59,469 nt of DNA from Natrialba swarupiae. Its GTDB lineage: Archaea; Halobacteriota; Halobacteria; Halobacteriales; Natrialbaceae. Position numbers and translations under genes: made by a program. This document shows, one piece after another, positions 1 to 9,159 of the stretch. Location: NCBI RefSeq assembly GCF_008245225.1, contig NZ_VTAW01000022.1, forward strand, positions 1 through 59,469. Direction: 5' to 3'. Numbering within the stretch: the first letter of the stretch is position 1; each line of letters starts with the position of its first letter. Below the pieces are notes generated by a model. That model was not told the origin of the DNA and made no database searches. It saw only the letters and a program-made list of their open reading frames with translations.

Positions 1-234
1 ACTTCGGGGTAGGTACCAGAGGTGACCCTGTTTCCACAGGAGTCAGTTACGACTCTAGACGAGCTTGGGACACGACCGTTATACTGTTCGGTGTCTGACC
101 ACGACGGCAGGCGAAACAGAGTCACTCCGTCGATGTCGACGCCCGCGAAGACTCATTCGTCGACGAATACGTTCGCTCGAACGACGAGTCGATTCGAGTA
201 CGTGTCTGTTTACCAACCGTATAAAATATATAAC
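1..234. other. Intergenic edge, no gene seen
   Basis: No reading frame here looks like a haloarchaeal protein: those that are open have poor composition and no plausible start. The only notable feature is an AT-rich patch at about 219-234 that reads like stacked TATA boxes, and a second TATA-like hexamer near 79-85. These could serve the sugar transporter downstream or an unseen divergent gene off the left edge. Confidence 0.5.
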
Positions 235-250
235 TACTCGTAGCAGAGTA
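235..250 (+). promoter_or_regulatory. TrmB-like operator
   Basis: The sequence reads TACT, seven bases, then GAGTA. This exactly fits the published haloarchaeal TrmB site TACT-N7/8-GAGTA. It ends 12 bases before the TATA box at 263-268, so it sits just upstream of the core promoter of a sugar importer. In Halobacterium, TrmB responds to glucose and controls sugar uptake and central carbon genes, and sites upstream of the TATA box are linked with activation. The match is direct; control by TrmB is inference. Confidence 0.6.
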
Positions 251-262
251 AATACAACAATC

Positions 263-268
263 TTATAT
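263..268 (+). promoter_or_regulatory. TATA box of the sugar ABC operon
   Basis: TTATAT lies about 24 bases upstream of the ATG at 289, close to the usual archaeal spacing for a leaderless transcript. If initiation is a few bases later, the ATG at 304 would carry a very short leader. Confidence 0.55.
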
Positions 269-288
269 GAGTCTCCAACCAACGTGAA

Positions 289-1635
289 ATGGAAGCAATA
301 CCCATGGGGAAGGACAACCGACTTTCACGACGACGATACCTTCAGGGCACCGCGGCGGCTGGTGCGGTTGCCTTCGCAGGATGTGCAGAGGACGAGGAGA
401 TCGACGACGGAAACGGAGACGGGAACGGCGATGTCGATACTGACGATACCGGAAACGGGGACGCCAGCGAAGGCGAACTCGAGATCGTCCACTGGTGGAC
501 CGCCGGCGGCGAGGAGCAAGCGTTAAACGCGTTGCTGGACGGCTACCAGGAGGAGTATCCCGACTACGAGATCGAGGACAATCCCGCACCCGGCGGTGCG
601 GGTGCGGCGATCGACGCCGCGATCCAGACCCGCGTCATCGACGAGGATCCGCCGAGTACGTTCCAGATCTGGCCCGGCGAGGCGCTCCGTCCGTACACCG
701 ACGCCGATGCGCTCGAGCCTGTCGGCGACCTCTGGGAGGACGAGGCCCACGACGCTTACCTCGATGGCGTCGTCGACGCGGCCAGTCCCGAAGGCGATAT
801 CGTCTCGGTCCCGATCAACATCCACCGGCTGAACAACGTCTTCTACAACGTCGACGTCGTCGAGGATGCCGGAATCGACGTCGACGCGATCGATACGCCC
901 GAGGATCTCGTCGACGCCTTCGCAGCCGCCGACGACGCCGGCTACGTCGGTCTCGCACAACAGACCCAGGAGCCGTGGGGTATCCTCCAGTTCTGGGAAG
1001 TGATGTTCACCGGCCAGCACGGCGCCGATACGTACCAGGAGTTCCTCGACGGCAACGCCGCCGATCTCGAGGAGGAGATCTACGACTCGCTCGCCCTCGT
1101 CGCCGACTCAGAGGAGTACTTCAACGAGGACGCTGGGACGGTCGCCTGGGACGAAGCCAACGCCGACGTCGTCACCGGCGACGCCGCGTTCCACCACAAC
1201 GGCGACTGGGCCGCCGGCGAGTATCAGGCGGCGGACGACTTCGAGTACGGCGAGGACTGGGAGTACATGGCAGTTCCCGGTACCGAGGACGTCTACACGC
1301 TGGTGATGGACTCGTTCGTCATGCCGACGAATAACCCCTCGCCGGCGGCGACGGAGGCGTTTATCAACTACTGTTCGACGATCGACGCCCAGGAGCGATT
1401 CAACCCCCACAAGGGGTCGATCCCACCGCGAACCGACGTCCCGACCGACGAGTTCCCGCCGTTCCTGCAGGACCAGATGGCCGACTTCGAGGCGTCCGAC
1501 GCCCAGATCACGTCGATCTCGCATGGAAGCGGCTTAGAGCCCGCCCTCGCGAGCGAGGTCGAAGAGGAGTTCGCGGTCTTTACGGACAACTGGGACCCCG
1601 ACGAGACGACGGAAAACCTCGTCGCCATCTTCTAG
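289..1635 (+). CDS. Sugar (glucose-type) ABC transporter substrate-binding lipoprotein
   Basis: Extracellular solute-binding protein of a carbohydrate ABC importer, 448 residues. The N-terminus has a twin-arginine motif (RRRYLQG) followed by a lipobox with Cys32, so it is probably exported by Tat and lipid-anchored outside the membrane. After an Asp/Asn-rich linker, the mature part begins with a WWTAGGEEQALNAL stretch typical of the glucose/mannose-binding family known from Thermus and Sulfolobus relatives. Two permeases and an ATPase follow on the same strand, making a full importer. The start at 289 fits a leaderless transcript from the TATA box at 263-268; ATG 304 is an equally good signal-peptide start. 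Glucose as substrate is inferred from family resemblance and the TrmB-like site. Confidence 0.9.
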   Translation: MEAIPMGKDNRLSRRRYLQGTAAAGAVAFAGCAEDEEIDDGNGDGNGDVDTDDTGNGDASEGELEIVHWWTAGGEEQALNALLDGYQEEYPDYEIEDNPAPGGAGAAIDAAIQTRVIDEDPPSTFQIWPGEALRPYTDADALEPVGDLWEDEAHDAYLDGVVDAASPEGDIVSVPINIHRLNNVFYNVDVVEDAGIDVDAIDTPEDLVDAFAAADDAGYVGLAQQTQEPWGILQFWEVMFTGQHGADTYQEFLDGNAADLEEEIYDSLALVADSEEYFNEDAGTVAWDEANADVVTGDAAFHHNGDWAAGEYQAADDFEYGEDWEYMAVPGTEDVYTLVMDSFVMPTNNPSPAATEAFINYCSTIDAQERFNPHKGSIPPRTDVPTDEFPPFLQDQMADFEASDAQITSISHGSGLEPALASEVEEEFAVFTDNWDPDETTENLVAIF

Positions 1636-1656
1636 GCGACGCCTCCCGAATTCGTC

Positions 1657-2679
1657 ATGGTATTCGATATGGATCGGTTACTCGCGCGTGTCCGGCGGCG
1701 TGAGAAACAACTATCGAGAAACGACGACTCGAGCGACGGCGACAGCGTGGTGACCGACGGCGGGACGGCGAAGCCGGAGCGACGAGGGTGGCTCGCCCGA
1801 CTGAGACACAGCGACGCGATCCAGGCGATCCCGTTCTGGCTGCCGCCGGCGCTGTTGATGGGCTGGTTCGTTTACGGCGCGGTCGGCTGGAATCTCCTCA
1901 TCTCGCTGACCGACTGGAGCGGCCTGGGCCAGCCCAACTACACGAATCTCACGCTCGAGATGTACACCCAGATGCCGGACGACCCGTCGTTCTGGGCGGC
2001 GTTTCGCAACACGATCGTCTTGTTGATCGCCTTCACCGTGGTCTCGCTGGTGATCGGGCTCGTCCTCGCAATTCTGGTCGATCAGAACATCCGCTTCGAG
2101 AACACGTTCCGGACGATCTACCTGTTGCCGATGGCGCTGTCGTTCGTCGTGACGGCGATTTTCTGGTCGTGGATGTACAATCCGAGTACGGGGACGATCA
2201 ACGTCGTCCTGAGTGCGATCGGGCTGGACGTTCTCGCGCTGAACTGGATCGGCGATCCGCGGACGAGGCTGGCGGCGATCATCTTCGCGCTCACGTGGCA
2301 GTTTAGCGGCTACGCGATGGTCGTCTATCTCGCCGGCTTGCGGGCGATTCCGGACGAACACTACGAGGCGGCGAAAGTCGACGGCGCGGGTTCGCTGCGG
2401 ATGTACTGGCGCGTGATCGTCCCGCAGTTGAGCGCGTCGACGACCTCCGCGGCGGTCGTGTTGATGGTGTTCGCGCTGAAGGCGTTCGACTTCATCTTCG
2501 TCATGTTCGGGGACAACCCCGGTCGCTCTGCGGACATCCTCGCGGTGATGATGTTCCGCGTCGCCTTCTCGCGAACCCAGTGGGCCTACGGAGCTGCCAT
2601 CGCGACCGTCCTCTTCCTGATGGCACTCGCAGTCGTCGCCCCCTACCTGTACATGCAGTACAAACGAGGTGATCTCTGA
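1657..2679 (+). CDS. Sugar ABC transporter permease (first subunit)
   Basis: Membrane subunit of the importer, 340 residues, MalF/UgpA-like. About 55 polar N-terminal residues come before the first membrane helix (around residues 66-90), then about five more helices. The conserved binding-protein-dependent transport signature (EAAKVDGAGSLRMYWRVIVPQL) lies near residues 239-260 and docks the ATPase. The gene starts 21 bases after the binding protein and its TGA shares a base with the ATG of the next permease, so the two permeases are translationally coupled. Confidence 0.92.
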   Translation: MVFDMDRLLARVRRREKQLSRNDDSSDGDSVVTDGGTAKPERRGWLARLRHSDAIQAIPFWLPPALLMGWFVYGAVGWNLLISLTDWSGLGQPNYTNLTLEMYTQMPDDPSFWAAFRNTIVLLIAFTVVSLVIGLVLAILVDQNIRFENTFRTIYLLPMALSFVVTAIFWSWMYNPSTGTINVVLSAIGLDVLALNWIGDPRTRLAAIIFALTWQFSGYAMVVYLAGLRAIPDEHYEAAKVDGAGSLRMYWRVIVPQLSASTTSAAVVLMVFALKAFDFIFVMFGDNPGRSADILAVMMFRVAFSRTQWAYGAAIATVLFLMALAVVAPYLYMQYKRGDL

Positions 2680-3593
2680 TGACGACCGCCGAACCGACCG
2701 ACGCCGGCACAGGCGAGGGCCGTCTCTCGGAGACGATCGAGACCGTCGATACCCAACGGGTCGCGTTGTACGTCGTCCTCGCCGGCCTCATCGGCTTTTA
2801 TCTCTCGCCGCTGTGGGCCGGGCTGACGACCGCCTTCAAGACGCAAACCGGATTCGTCGAGACCACGCCGGTGACCCCACCAACGCCCGCCTGGTTCACC
2901 CTCGAGCCGTGGGAACTCGCGTTCGCCGCGATGCAGGGTGGGCTGATCAACAGCGCGATGTTCGTCGTTCCGGCGACGATCCTCTCGGCGACGCTCGGCA
3001 GTCTCGCGGCTTACGGGCTGACGAAGCTGTCCTGGCGCGGCCAGGTCGGTATTCTCGTGATCTTTCTGGCGGGTGTATTCCTGCCGTACCAGTCGGTGCT
3101 GGTTCCGCTTCGGCAGTTCTGGTCCGCGGTCGATCTCGCCGGCCTCCTCTCGTTTGCACCGTTTCTCGCGAACCGTGCGGACCTGCTCGAGTTGACGATC
3201 ACCCACACCGCCTACGGGATCCCGATCTGTACGATCCTCTTTCGGTCGTACTACAAGACGTTAGACGACGAGATGATCGAGGCGGCGAAGATAGACGGTG
3301 CCAACGCGTTCGGCATCTACAAACGGATCGTACTCCCGTTATCGTTGCCGATGTTCGCGGTGACGCTGATCTACCAGTTCACGCAGGTCTGGAACGACCT
3401 GCTGTTCGCGCTGGTGTTGGTCACGTCCCGATCGAACTACGTCGTCACCCAGTCGCTAAACGAGTTACAGGGATCGATGGCACAGGAGTACAACATCCAG
3501 ATGGCCGGCGCGTTCATCGCCGCCTTGCCGACGATCATCATCTACGTCATCTTCGGTCGACAGTTCGCGAAAGGAATCACAGGCGCATCATGA
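2679..3593 (+). CDS. Sugar ABC transporter permease (second subunit)
   Basis: Second membrane subunit, 304 residues, MalG/UgpE-like with about six helices. The EAA-type loop is visible as EAAKIDGANAFGIYKRIVLP near residues 204-223. Its ATG overlaps the TGA of the preceding permease by one base. The C-terminus ends in a short charged tail (FAKGITGAS) usual for this subunit. It pairs with the 1657-2679 product to form the channel. Confidence 0.92.
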   Translation: MTTAEPTDAGTGEGRLSETIETVDTQRVALYVVLAGLIGFYLSPLWAGLTTAFKTQTGFVETTPVTPPTPAWFTLEPWELAFAAMQGGLINSAMFVVPATILSATLGSLAAYGLTKLSWRGQVGILVIFLAGVFLPYQSVLVPLRQFWSAVDLAGLLSFAPFLANRADLLELTITHTAYGIPICTILFRSYYKTLDDEMIEAAKIDGANAFGIYKRIVLPLSLPMFAVTLIYQFTQVWNDLLFALVLVTSRSNYVVTQSLNELQGSMAQEYNIQMAGAFIAALPTIIIYVIFGRQFAKGITGAS

Positions 3594-3656
3594 TCCGACA
3601 CCAGACGATTTGGCACTCGAGAACGAACGGACAGGCAAACGAACCCGAAGACATCC

Positions 3657-4802
3657 ATGGCTAAACTCACACTCGACGGAGTGACGAAGCGCTTCGACGA
3701 CGGTGGCGACGTCATCGTCGCGGTCGACGACGTCTCGATCGAGATCGACGACGGCGAGTTTCTCGTCCTCGTCGGACCCTCGGGGTGTGGCAAGTCGACC
3801 ACGCTCCGGATGATCGCCGGCCTCGAGACGATCTCGGACGGACGGATCGCGATCGACGGCGACGTCGTCAACGACGTGCCGGCCCAACAGCGGGAGATCG
3901 CCATGGTGTTCCAGAGCTACGCGTTGTACCCGCATATGACCGTCCGCGAGAACATGCGCTTCGGTCTCGAGGAGTCGACGACCCTCGACACCGACACGAT
4001 GAACGAACGGGTCGAGGAAACCGCGACGATGCTCGAGATCGACGATCTCCTCGAGCGCAAGCCGAGCGAACTCTCCGGTGGCCAGCAACAGCGCGTCGCG
4101 CTGGGACGGGCGATCGTCCGCGATCCGGCCGTCTTCCTGATGGACGAGCCACTCAGCAATCTCGACGCCAAACTCCGCTCGGGTATGCGAATGGAGCTTC
4201 AACGCCTCCAGCACGATCTCGGCGTGACGACCGTCTACGTCACCCACGACCAGACCGAAGCGATGACGATGGGCGATCGGATCGCCATCCTCGACGACGG
4301 CGAACTCCAGCAGGTCGCAACTCCCCTCGAGTGTTATCACCGGCCGAAAAATCTCTTTGTCGCTGGCTTCATCGGCGAGCCGTCGATGAACTTCTTCGAC
4401 GTCAGCCTCGAGGACGACCGGCTCGTCGGTTCCGGCTTCGAGTATCCGCTTTCCTCGCCGATCCGGTCGGAACTGGCTGGAGACGAAAAGCTCGTCCTCG
4501 GCATTCGACCGGAGGATATCGAGGTCCTCGACGCACGCGAGACGGCACACGACTTCCCCGTTCGCGTCGACGTCGTCGAACCGATGGGCAACGAGAACAA
4601 CCTTCTGGCGGGCTTTCGAACCGACGAGAACGACTCACAGTTCAACGTGACGACCGACGGGATGCGACGGATCGAGGAAGGAACCCACTACATCGCTCGG
4701 TTTCCCGAATCGGCGATTCACGTCTTCGACCGGGAGTCCGGAGTCGCGTTACACAGCCGGGAGATCGACGACGAGGCGACGTTGCTCGAGTCGCGGATCT
4801 GA
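3657..4802 (+). CDS. Sugar ABC transporter ATP-binding protein (MalK/UgpC family)
   Basis: Energy-coupling ATPase, 381 residues. Walker A (GPSGCGKST) is at residues 40-48, the signature LSGGQQQR at about 139-146, and Walker B (FLMDEP) at 160-165 with the D-loop just after. The C-terminal 140 residues form a MalK-type regulatory domain with TOBE-like strands, as in carbohydrate importers of the CUT1 class. It lies 63 bases after the second permease, most likely as the last gene of the operon. Confidence 0.93.
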   Translation: MAKLTLDGVTKRFDDGGDVIVAVDDVSIEIDDGEFLVLVGPSGCGKSTTLRMIAGLETISDGRIAIDGDVVNDVPAQQREIAMVFQSYALYPHMTVRENMRFGLEESTTLDTDTMNERVEETATMLEIDDLLERKPSELSGGQQQRVALGRAIVRDPAVFLMDEPLSNLDAKLRSGMRMELQRLQHDLGVTTVYVTHDQTEAMTMGDRIAILDDGELQQVATPLECYHRPKNLFVAGFIGEPSMNFFDVSLEDDRLVGSGFEYPLSSPIRSELAGDEKLVLGIRPEDIEVLDARETAHDFPVRVDVVEPMGNENNLLAGFRTDENDSQFNVTTDGMRRIEEGTHYIARFPESAIHVFDRESGVALHSREIDDEATLLESRI

Positions 4803-4863
4803 GCGGGTCGAACGGTCGCGGGACGGTTTCGAAGAAGATCCGTTCTGAGATCGTCAGACGGTG

Positions 4864-5616
4864 TTACTCTTCGGACGGTCGAACGAGGTCGGCGAGTGCG
4901 ATCGGAATGCCGAGGAACCAGCCGACGGGAAACGAGATGCCGACCCACATCGCGGCGTAGGCTGCGCCCTCGAGCGTGAAGTTGGCCCGTAGCCACTCGT
5001 TGAGGCCGGCGACGAACAACACGTTGTCGAGGATCCAGATCGCGAACTCGTAGCTGGGATCGAGTACGTACGGCTGAAGTGCTGGCGTGACGAGCGCGGC
5101 GACGACGGGCGGGAGAAACAGCGCCGTCATCGCGAACGGGTAGGCGAGCAGGACCGACGTTCCGCGGCCGCCGACCTTCGAGAACGTGGCCGCGAGTGCG
5201 GTCGAGACGACCGCGGCACCACTCGCCGCGGCGATGGCGAGAAACTCGTCCCACGGGAGTTGAAAGTGGGCGACGACGGTCAACGTCCCCCAGGCGAGTA
5301 CCGCGATTCCGGTGACGCCGACGATGCCGAGTCGCGCCTGTGTCGAGTCGAGTTTCACCGCATAAAAGCGGGTTGCGAATCCGAGAACCGTCAGCGGATA
5401 CAGAAAGAGCAAGCCCAGCGTCCCGAACGTACTCCAGGCGTAGTAGCCGATCTTCTGTGGGAGCGTTTCGGGCTTCCACTTGCCCATGACGGAGTGGCCA
5501 CGGCCACGCTGGCGTGGAAAGACGAGTTCCATCCACGCGCCATGTAACCGGGCGAGGTCGGCTTTGATCGCGCCGACGATCCCACCTCCGCCACCTCTCC
5601 GAGAGTGGGTTGACAT
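4864..5616 (-). CDS. Conserved haloarchaeal membrane protein
   Basis: A 250-residue protein I do not recognise by function. It begins with a basic, Gly-rich stretch (MSTHSRRGGGGG) and a soluble segment of about 60 residues, then has about five to six hydrophobic helices and a short acidic C-terminus. I chose the start at 5616 because a TATA-like GTTTAC lies about 27 bases upstream, fitting a leaderless message, whereas the longer frame reads through that promoter. It faces the sugar operon convergently and is not part of it. Confidence 0.75.
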   Translation of the reverse strand: MSTHSRRGGGGGIVGAIKADLARLHGAWMELVFPRQRGRGHSVMGKWKPETLPQKIGYYAWSTFGTLGLLFLYPLTVLGFATRFYAVKLDSTQARLGIVGVTGIAVLAWGTLTVVAHFQLPWDEFLAIAAASGAAVVSTALAATFSKVGGRGTSVLLAYPFAMTALFLPPVVAALVTPALQPYVLDPSYEFAIWILDNVLFVAGLNEWLRANFTLEGAAYAAMWVGISFPVGWFLGIPIALADLVRPSEE

Positions 5617-5806
5617 ACGCAAGCCAAACTGCCGGTGTACCGTAAACTTTCCTTCTCTTTGTTCACTAACGACAGGTCGGTAACTCGAGAGGGAAACCGG
5701 AAGACAGGTCGTGACTGTGCCGGCTATCCGGATACTATGTGAAGCCGATCGTTCTGCTGGGATCGTCACCGTGGCGGCGACCTCGAATTCACGATCGGCT
5801 TCGCAC

Positions 5807-6649
5807 TCAGTTCCAGGGAGCGAACCCAGGATCGACTTGTCGGTCGTTCGTCTCGATGGCGTCGATGGCGTCGATCTCGTCGGCCGACAGCTCGAGCGAG
5901 AGCGATCCCCAGTTATCGCGGATGTGCGCTTCGGACGTCGCTTTCGGAATCGCGATGACGCCTTTCTCGCGGAGCCACGCCAGGCTCACCCGGGCCTCGC
6001 TAACGCCGTGATCGGCGGCGATCTCCTGGAGCACTGGCTCGTCGAAGACCGCGCCGCGGGCGAGCGGGGAGTAGGCGACGACTTCGATGTCGTGGGCCGC
6101 ACACGCCTCCCGAACGTCGTCCTGTGGGAGCAGCGGATGGAGTTCCACCTGATTGGCGAGGATCGGAACGTCGCTGACCGCGGTGGCCTCCGCTACCTGT
6201 TCGGGGAGGAAGTTGCTCACGCCGACGTTCTCGATTTGCCCCTCCTCGTGGAGTTCCGTGAACGCTTCCAGCGTCTCCTCGGGATCGTACGTCCGCGCGG
6301 GCCAGTGGACGTACAGCACGTCGACGTACTCCACGCCGAGGCGGTCGAGGCTCTCGCGAGCCGTCTTGAGGACGTCCTCGCGGGCCAGATTCGAGATCCA
6401 GATCTTCGTCGCGAGGAAGACGTCCTCGCGATCGACGTCGGCCCGTTCGATCCCCTCGCCGACGGCCGCTTCGTTGTCGTAAATTTGTGCGGTGTCGATG
6501 TGACGGTACCCCGTCTCGAGGGCCGTTCGGACGGTCTCGGCACACTGATCGGGGTCTTCGTTCTGCCAGGTTCCGAGTCCGAGCATCGGTATGTCGCTTG
6601 CGGTCGGGGACGATTCCGGTTCGTTCCCGTCGGTGTCGTCGGTTACCAT
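5807..6649 (-). CDS. Aldo/keto reductase
   Basis: NAD(P)H-dependent oxidoreductase, 280 residues, with a TIM-barrel AKR fold. The catalytic tetrad is readable: Asp in HIDTAQ, Tyr in IYDNEAAVG, Lys in ATKIW and His in VLYVHWP. The N-terminus has an acidic extension of about 20 residues before the first strand (PMLGLGTWQ). The C-terminal part carries the coenzyme-binding segment (AIPKATSEAHIRDN). It belongs to the 2,5-diketo-gluconate-reductase-like group; the substrate cannot be told from sequence. Confidence 0.9.
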   Translation of the reverse strand: MVTDDTDGNEPESSPTASDIPMLGLGTWQNEDPDQCAETVRTALETGYRHIDTAQIYDNEAAVGEGIERADVDREDVFLATKIWISNLAREDVLKTARESLDRLGVEYVDVLYVHWPARTYDPEETLEAFTELHEEGQIENVGVSNFLPEQVAEATAVSDVPILANQVELHPLLPQDDVREACAAHDIEVVAYSPLARGAVFDEPVLQEIAADHGVSEARVSLAWLREKGVIAIPKATSEAHIRDNWGSLSLELSADEIDAIDAIETNDRQVDPGFAPWN

Positions 6650-6759
6650 GTGGAAGTGAAAGGCGAGGTCGGGAAAATTGGTTTGGGTTGCAAGGACGGA
6701 GGCGGGTTTTCGGATTCGCCATCGACAAACGGACGGAGTGGTCGGCGGTTCGACGGCGT

Positions 6760-8136
6760 TCAGTACTTCGGCTCGGCACCGGTGACCTCGTACACCTGCT
6801 CGAGGACACCGTCACGCTCGCTTTGCCATGCGCTGAAGTGGTCGGGCGAGGCGGGATAGCTGTCGTAGACGTCCTTGATCGAGCCGGCGGCGTTTTGAAC
6901 CTTGTAGAGCTCATAGAGGACGTCCCAATGACCGAACGTCTTGGCGAGGGTCTTGAGTTTGAGCCCGAGTCCCATGTCGGCCGTTCCTTTCTTTCCGATC
7001 GCGTCGACGAGTTGCTGGCCGGGTAACGCGGTGATGATCGAGACGAGTTCGTCGAGTTCGTGAGCGGTGCCGAAGATGTTGTAGAGATCCATCGCGGCGA
7101 AGCGCTTGCCGAAGTCGGTCTGGACCCGCTGATTGTACTCCCACAGCGCCGCCTCGCTCACGTCGCCGTCCGAAATCGCGTCGATCGCGACCTGTGCCGC
7201 CCAGTGGCCGGCTTTCGCCGCACCGGGGATTCCCCCGCCGGTACAGGGGTTGACGTGTCCGGCGGCGTCGCCGACGGCCACGTACCCGGCGTGGACGGCC
7301 GAATCATACGGCCGGCGAGTTGGAAGCGCCGCGCCGAGTTTGTTCTTGACCGTCGCGCCCGCGAACTCCGACCGGTTCGCGATGTCGTCTTTGAGCACGT
7401 CGACGAGTTCGACCGGTTCCTGGGTCATCTGAAAGCCGAGGCCGGCGTTGATCTCCGTCGACGAGCGTGGGAAATACCAGAGGTAGCCGAGCTCTTTCGT
7501 CGGCTTGAACACGAGTGCGTCGTCCCACTCGACTGGATCGGGGACCTCGAGCACCTCACGGTAGGCCGAACAGAACTGGGAGTAGTTGACGTTCGTATCG
7601 AACGTCGACGAGGAGAAGTCGGCTTTGTCCTGCAGAACGGAGAGTGACCCAGCGGCGTCGACGACGACGTCGGCCTCGTACTCGAGGGGATCGCCGCCGC
7701 GAACAGCGGTGACGCCGGTTACCGTCCCGTTGGGCTGGACGACGTCGTTGACGACCGTCTCGTAGTGAATTTCTGCGCCCGCCCGGTCCGTCTCGTCGAG
7801 CAACACCTGTCCGTACGCGAGCCGATCGACGACCGCGCCGGTCTGACCGAAGGGGATCTCGAGGGATTCGCCACTTTTGGGGTTCTCGAAGATTCCGCGG
7901 CGAATGCTCCGGTTCGTGAAGGACTCGTCTTTGATCCGCTCTCTGTCGACGACGTCGGGGAACGAACTTTTTCCCTTGATTCCGTCGCCACAGGCGATCT
8001 TCCCGGCTTCCGCCGCTGTCTTTCGCTCGAGGAGGGCAACGTCGAGGCCGGCTCGGGCGGCGGTCGCCGCGGCGAAACAGCCGCCGGTGCCGCCGCCGAC
8101 GACGACCATATCGTACGACGCAGTGGACGCAGGCAT
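6760..8136 (-). CDS. Geranylgeranyl reductase family FAD-dependent oxidoreductase
   Basis: Flavoprotein of 458 residues that likely saturates geranylgeranyl chains, either of archaeal membrane lipids or of the menaquinone tail. An N-terminal Rossmann motif (VVVGGGTGGCFAA) binds FAD. A CGDGIKG motif near residue 48 matches the family's CG(D/E)GI active-site segment. The second FAD motif (GDAAGHVNPCTGGGI) lies near residues 290-305. Length is normal for the family. Haloarchaea carry several paralogues, so the exact substrate is uncertain. It stands alone on the minus strand. Confidence 0.85.
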   Translation of the reverse strand: MPASTASYDMVVVGGGTGGCFAAATAARAGLDVALLERKTAAEAGKIACGDGIKGKSSFPDVVDRERIKDESFTNRSIRRGIFENPKSGESLEIPFGQTGAVVDRLAYGQVLLDETDRAGAEIHYETVVNDVVQPNGTVTGVTAVRGGDPLEYEADVVVDAAGSLSVLQDKADFSSSTFDTNVNYSQFCSAYREVLEVPDPVEWDDALVFKPTKELGYLWYFPRSSTEINAGLGFQMTQEPVELVDVLKDDIANRSEFAGATVKNKLGAALPTRRPYDSAVHAGYVAVGDAAGHVNPCTGGGIPGAAKAGHWAAQVAIDAISDGDVSEAALWEYNQRVQTDFGKRFAAMDLYNIFGTAHELDELVSIITALPGQQLVDAIGKKGTADMGLGLKLKTLAKTFGHWDVLYELYKVQNAAGSIKDVYDSYPASPDHFSAWQSERDGVLEQVYEVTGAEPKY

Positions 8137-8257
8137 CTCTGTTCATCGTGGACGGTTCGGAGAATAAAAAACACGTGGAAGTTGTTCTGATGCCGATACG
8201 ACGACGGATTTCGTTCGGGACGGCGAATCTCGTCCTCGTCGGGAAGCGGTTTGTGCG

Positions 8258-9001
8258 TTACTGATACATCCGGAGCGGCTGGGCCTGCGTGCTCTCGTCC
8301 TGGCCGATCGCCTGCATCTGCTGGGCGAGCTGTTCGCGTTTCTGTCGGATCTCCTCGGCGCGGTCGACGAGATCCCGGACGTCGATCGAGAGGTCGGCGA
8401 TCGGTGCGATGGCGTCCTCGAGCAGAACGCTTGCTGCCTCGGGGTCGGGAAACTGCGGGCTGCACTCGACGACGAGGCCGAGACTGTCGGCGTCTCGTTG
8501 GGCCGCCCGGTTGATGAGCGCACCCGTCGGACCCGTGATGACGCCGTCTTCGGACGGGACCGGGATTTCGTGGCGCTCGAGCGTCTCCCCGGTTTCGCCG
8601 GTCGCGACGCCGTAGATCTCGGGTCGGTCCTCGTCACGTTCGGCCGGCAGGCCGCTCAGATAGATCGGCGTCGCCCCCTGGTCTCCGATCCAGGCGCTTA
8701 CGCACTCGGCGACGCTTTCGACCGCCTGTGAGGCGATCGGGGCGTCGCTCTGGAGCGCGAGGAGGTTGTGTTCCTCGCTGACGTAGATTCGGACTGGCGG
8801 CCGCACGGTTCGATTGCCGCTCCGGTAGACGCCGATTCGGGGAAGTCCCTCACAGTGGACGCTCGCGTGATACGCCATCTCGAGTTCGTCGATCAGGTGG
8901 TCGGTCGCGATCTTGCCGACGAGGCCGACACCCGGGAACCCCTCGACCAACATCGGGTCCTCGAGGTCGACGTCCGGTCCCTGTATGCAGATCCGTGCCA
9001 T
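8258..9001 (-). CDS. PAC2 / proteasome assembly chaperone family protein
   Basis: A 247-residue protein of the PAC2 family. The conserved motif EGFPGVGLVGKIATDHLI is near the N-terminus, and a charged helical tail rich in Gln, Glu and Arg forms the last 40 residues. In eukaryotes relatives help assemble the 20S proteasome; the archaeal role is not settled. The start at 9001 is the ATG giving MARICIQG, the usual family beginning; the longer frame adds unrelated residues. It is divergent from the RNA methyltransferase at 9160. Confidence 0.85.
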   Translation of the reverse strand: MARICIQGPDVDLEDPMLVEGFPGVGLVGKIATDHLIDELEMAYHASVHCEGLPRIGVYRSGNRTVRPPVRIYVSEEHNLLALQSDAPIASQAVESVAECVSAWIGDQGATPIYLSGLPAERDEDRPEIYGVATGETGETLERHEIPVPSEDGVITGPTGALINRAAQRDADSLGLVVECSPQFPDPEAASVLLEDAIAPIADLSIDVRDLVDRAEEIRQKREQLAQQMQAIGQDESTQAQPLRMYQ

Positions 9002-9159
9002 ACTCGAGGAAAGCGTGGGAACCAGTATAAAGGCGAGGGCGGAACGCGACGGATTCGACACGGCGTCGAGTGCCGTCGACTCGGAGCGCATCGGTACGGC
9101 GCTCGTCACGCTGGAGTGGTTCGAAACTCACAAACGCAGGGTGGCCGAATCACGAGTCG

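Noticed and set aside
1-60. Partial gene at the left edge
   Set aside because: One short open frame exists on each strand, but with no motif, start or composition to support a gene.
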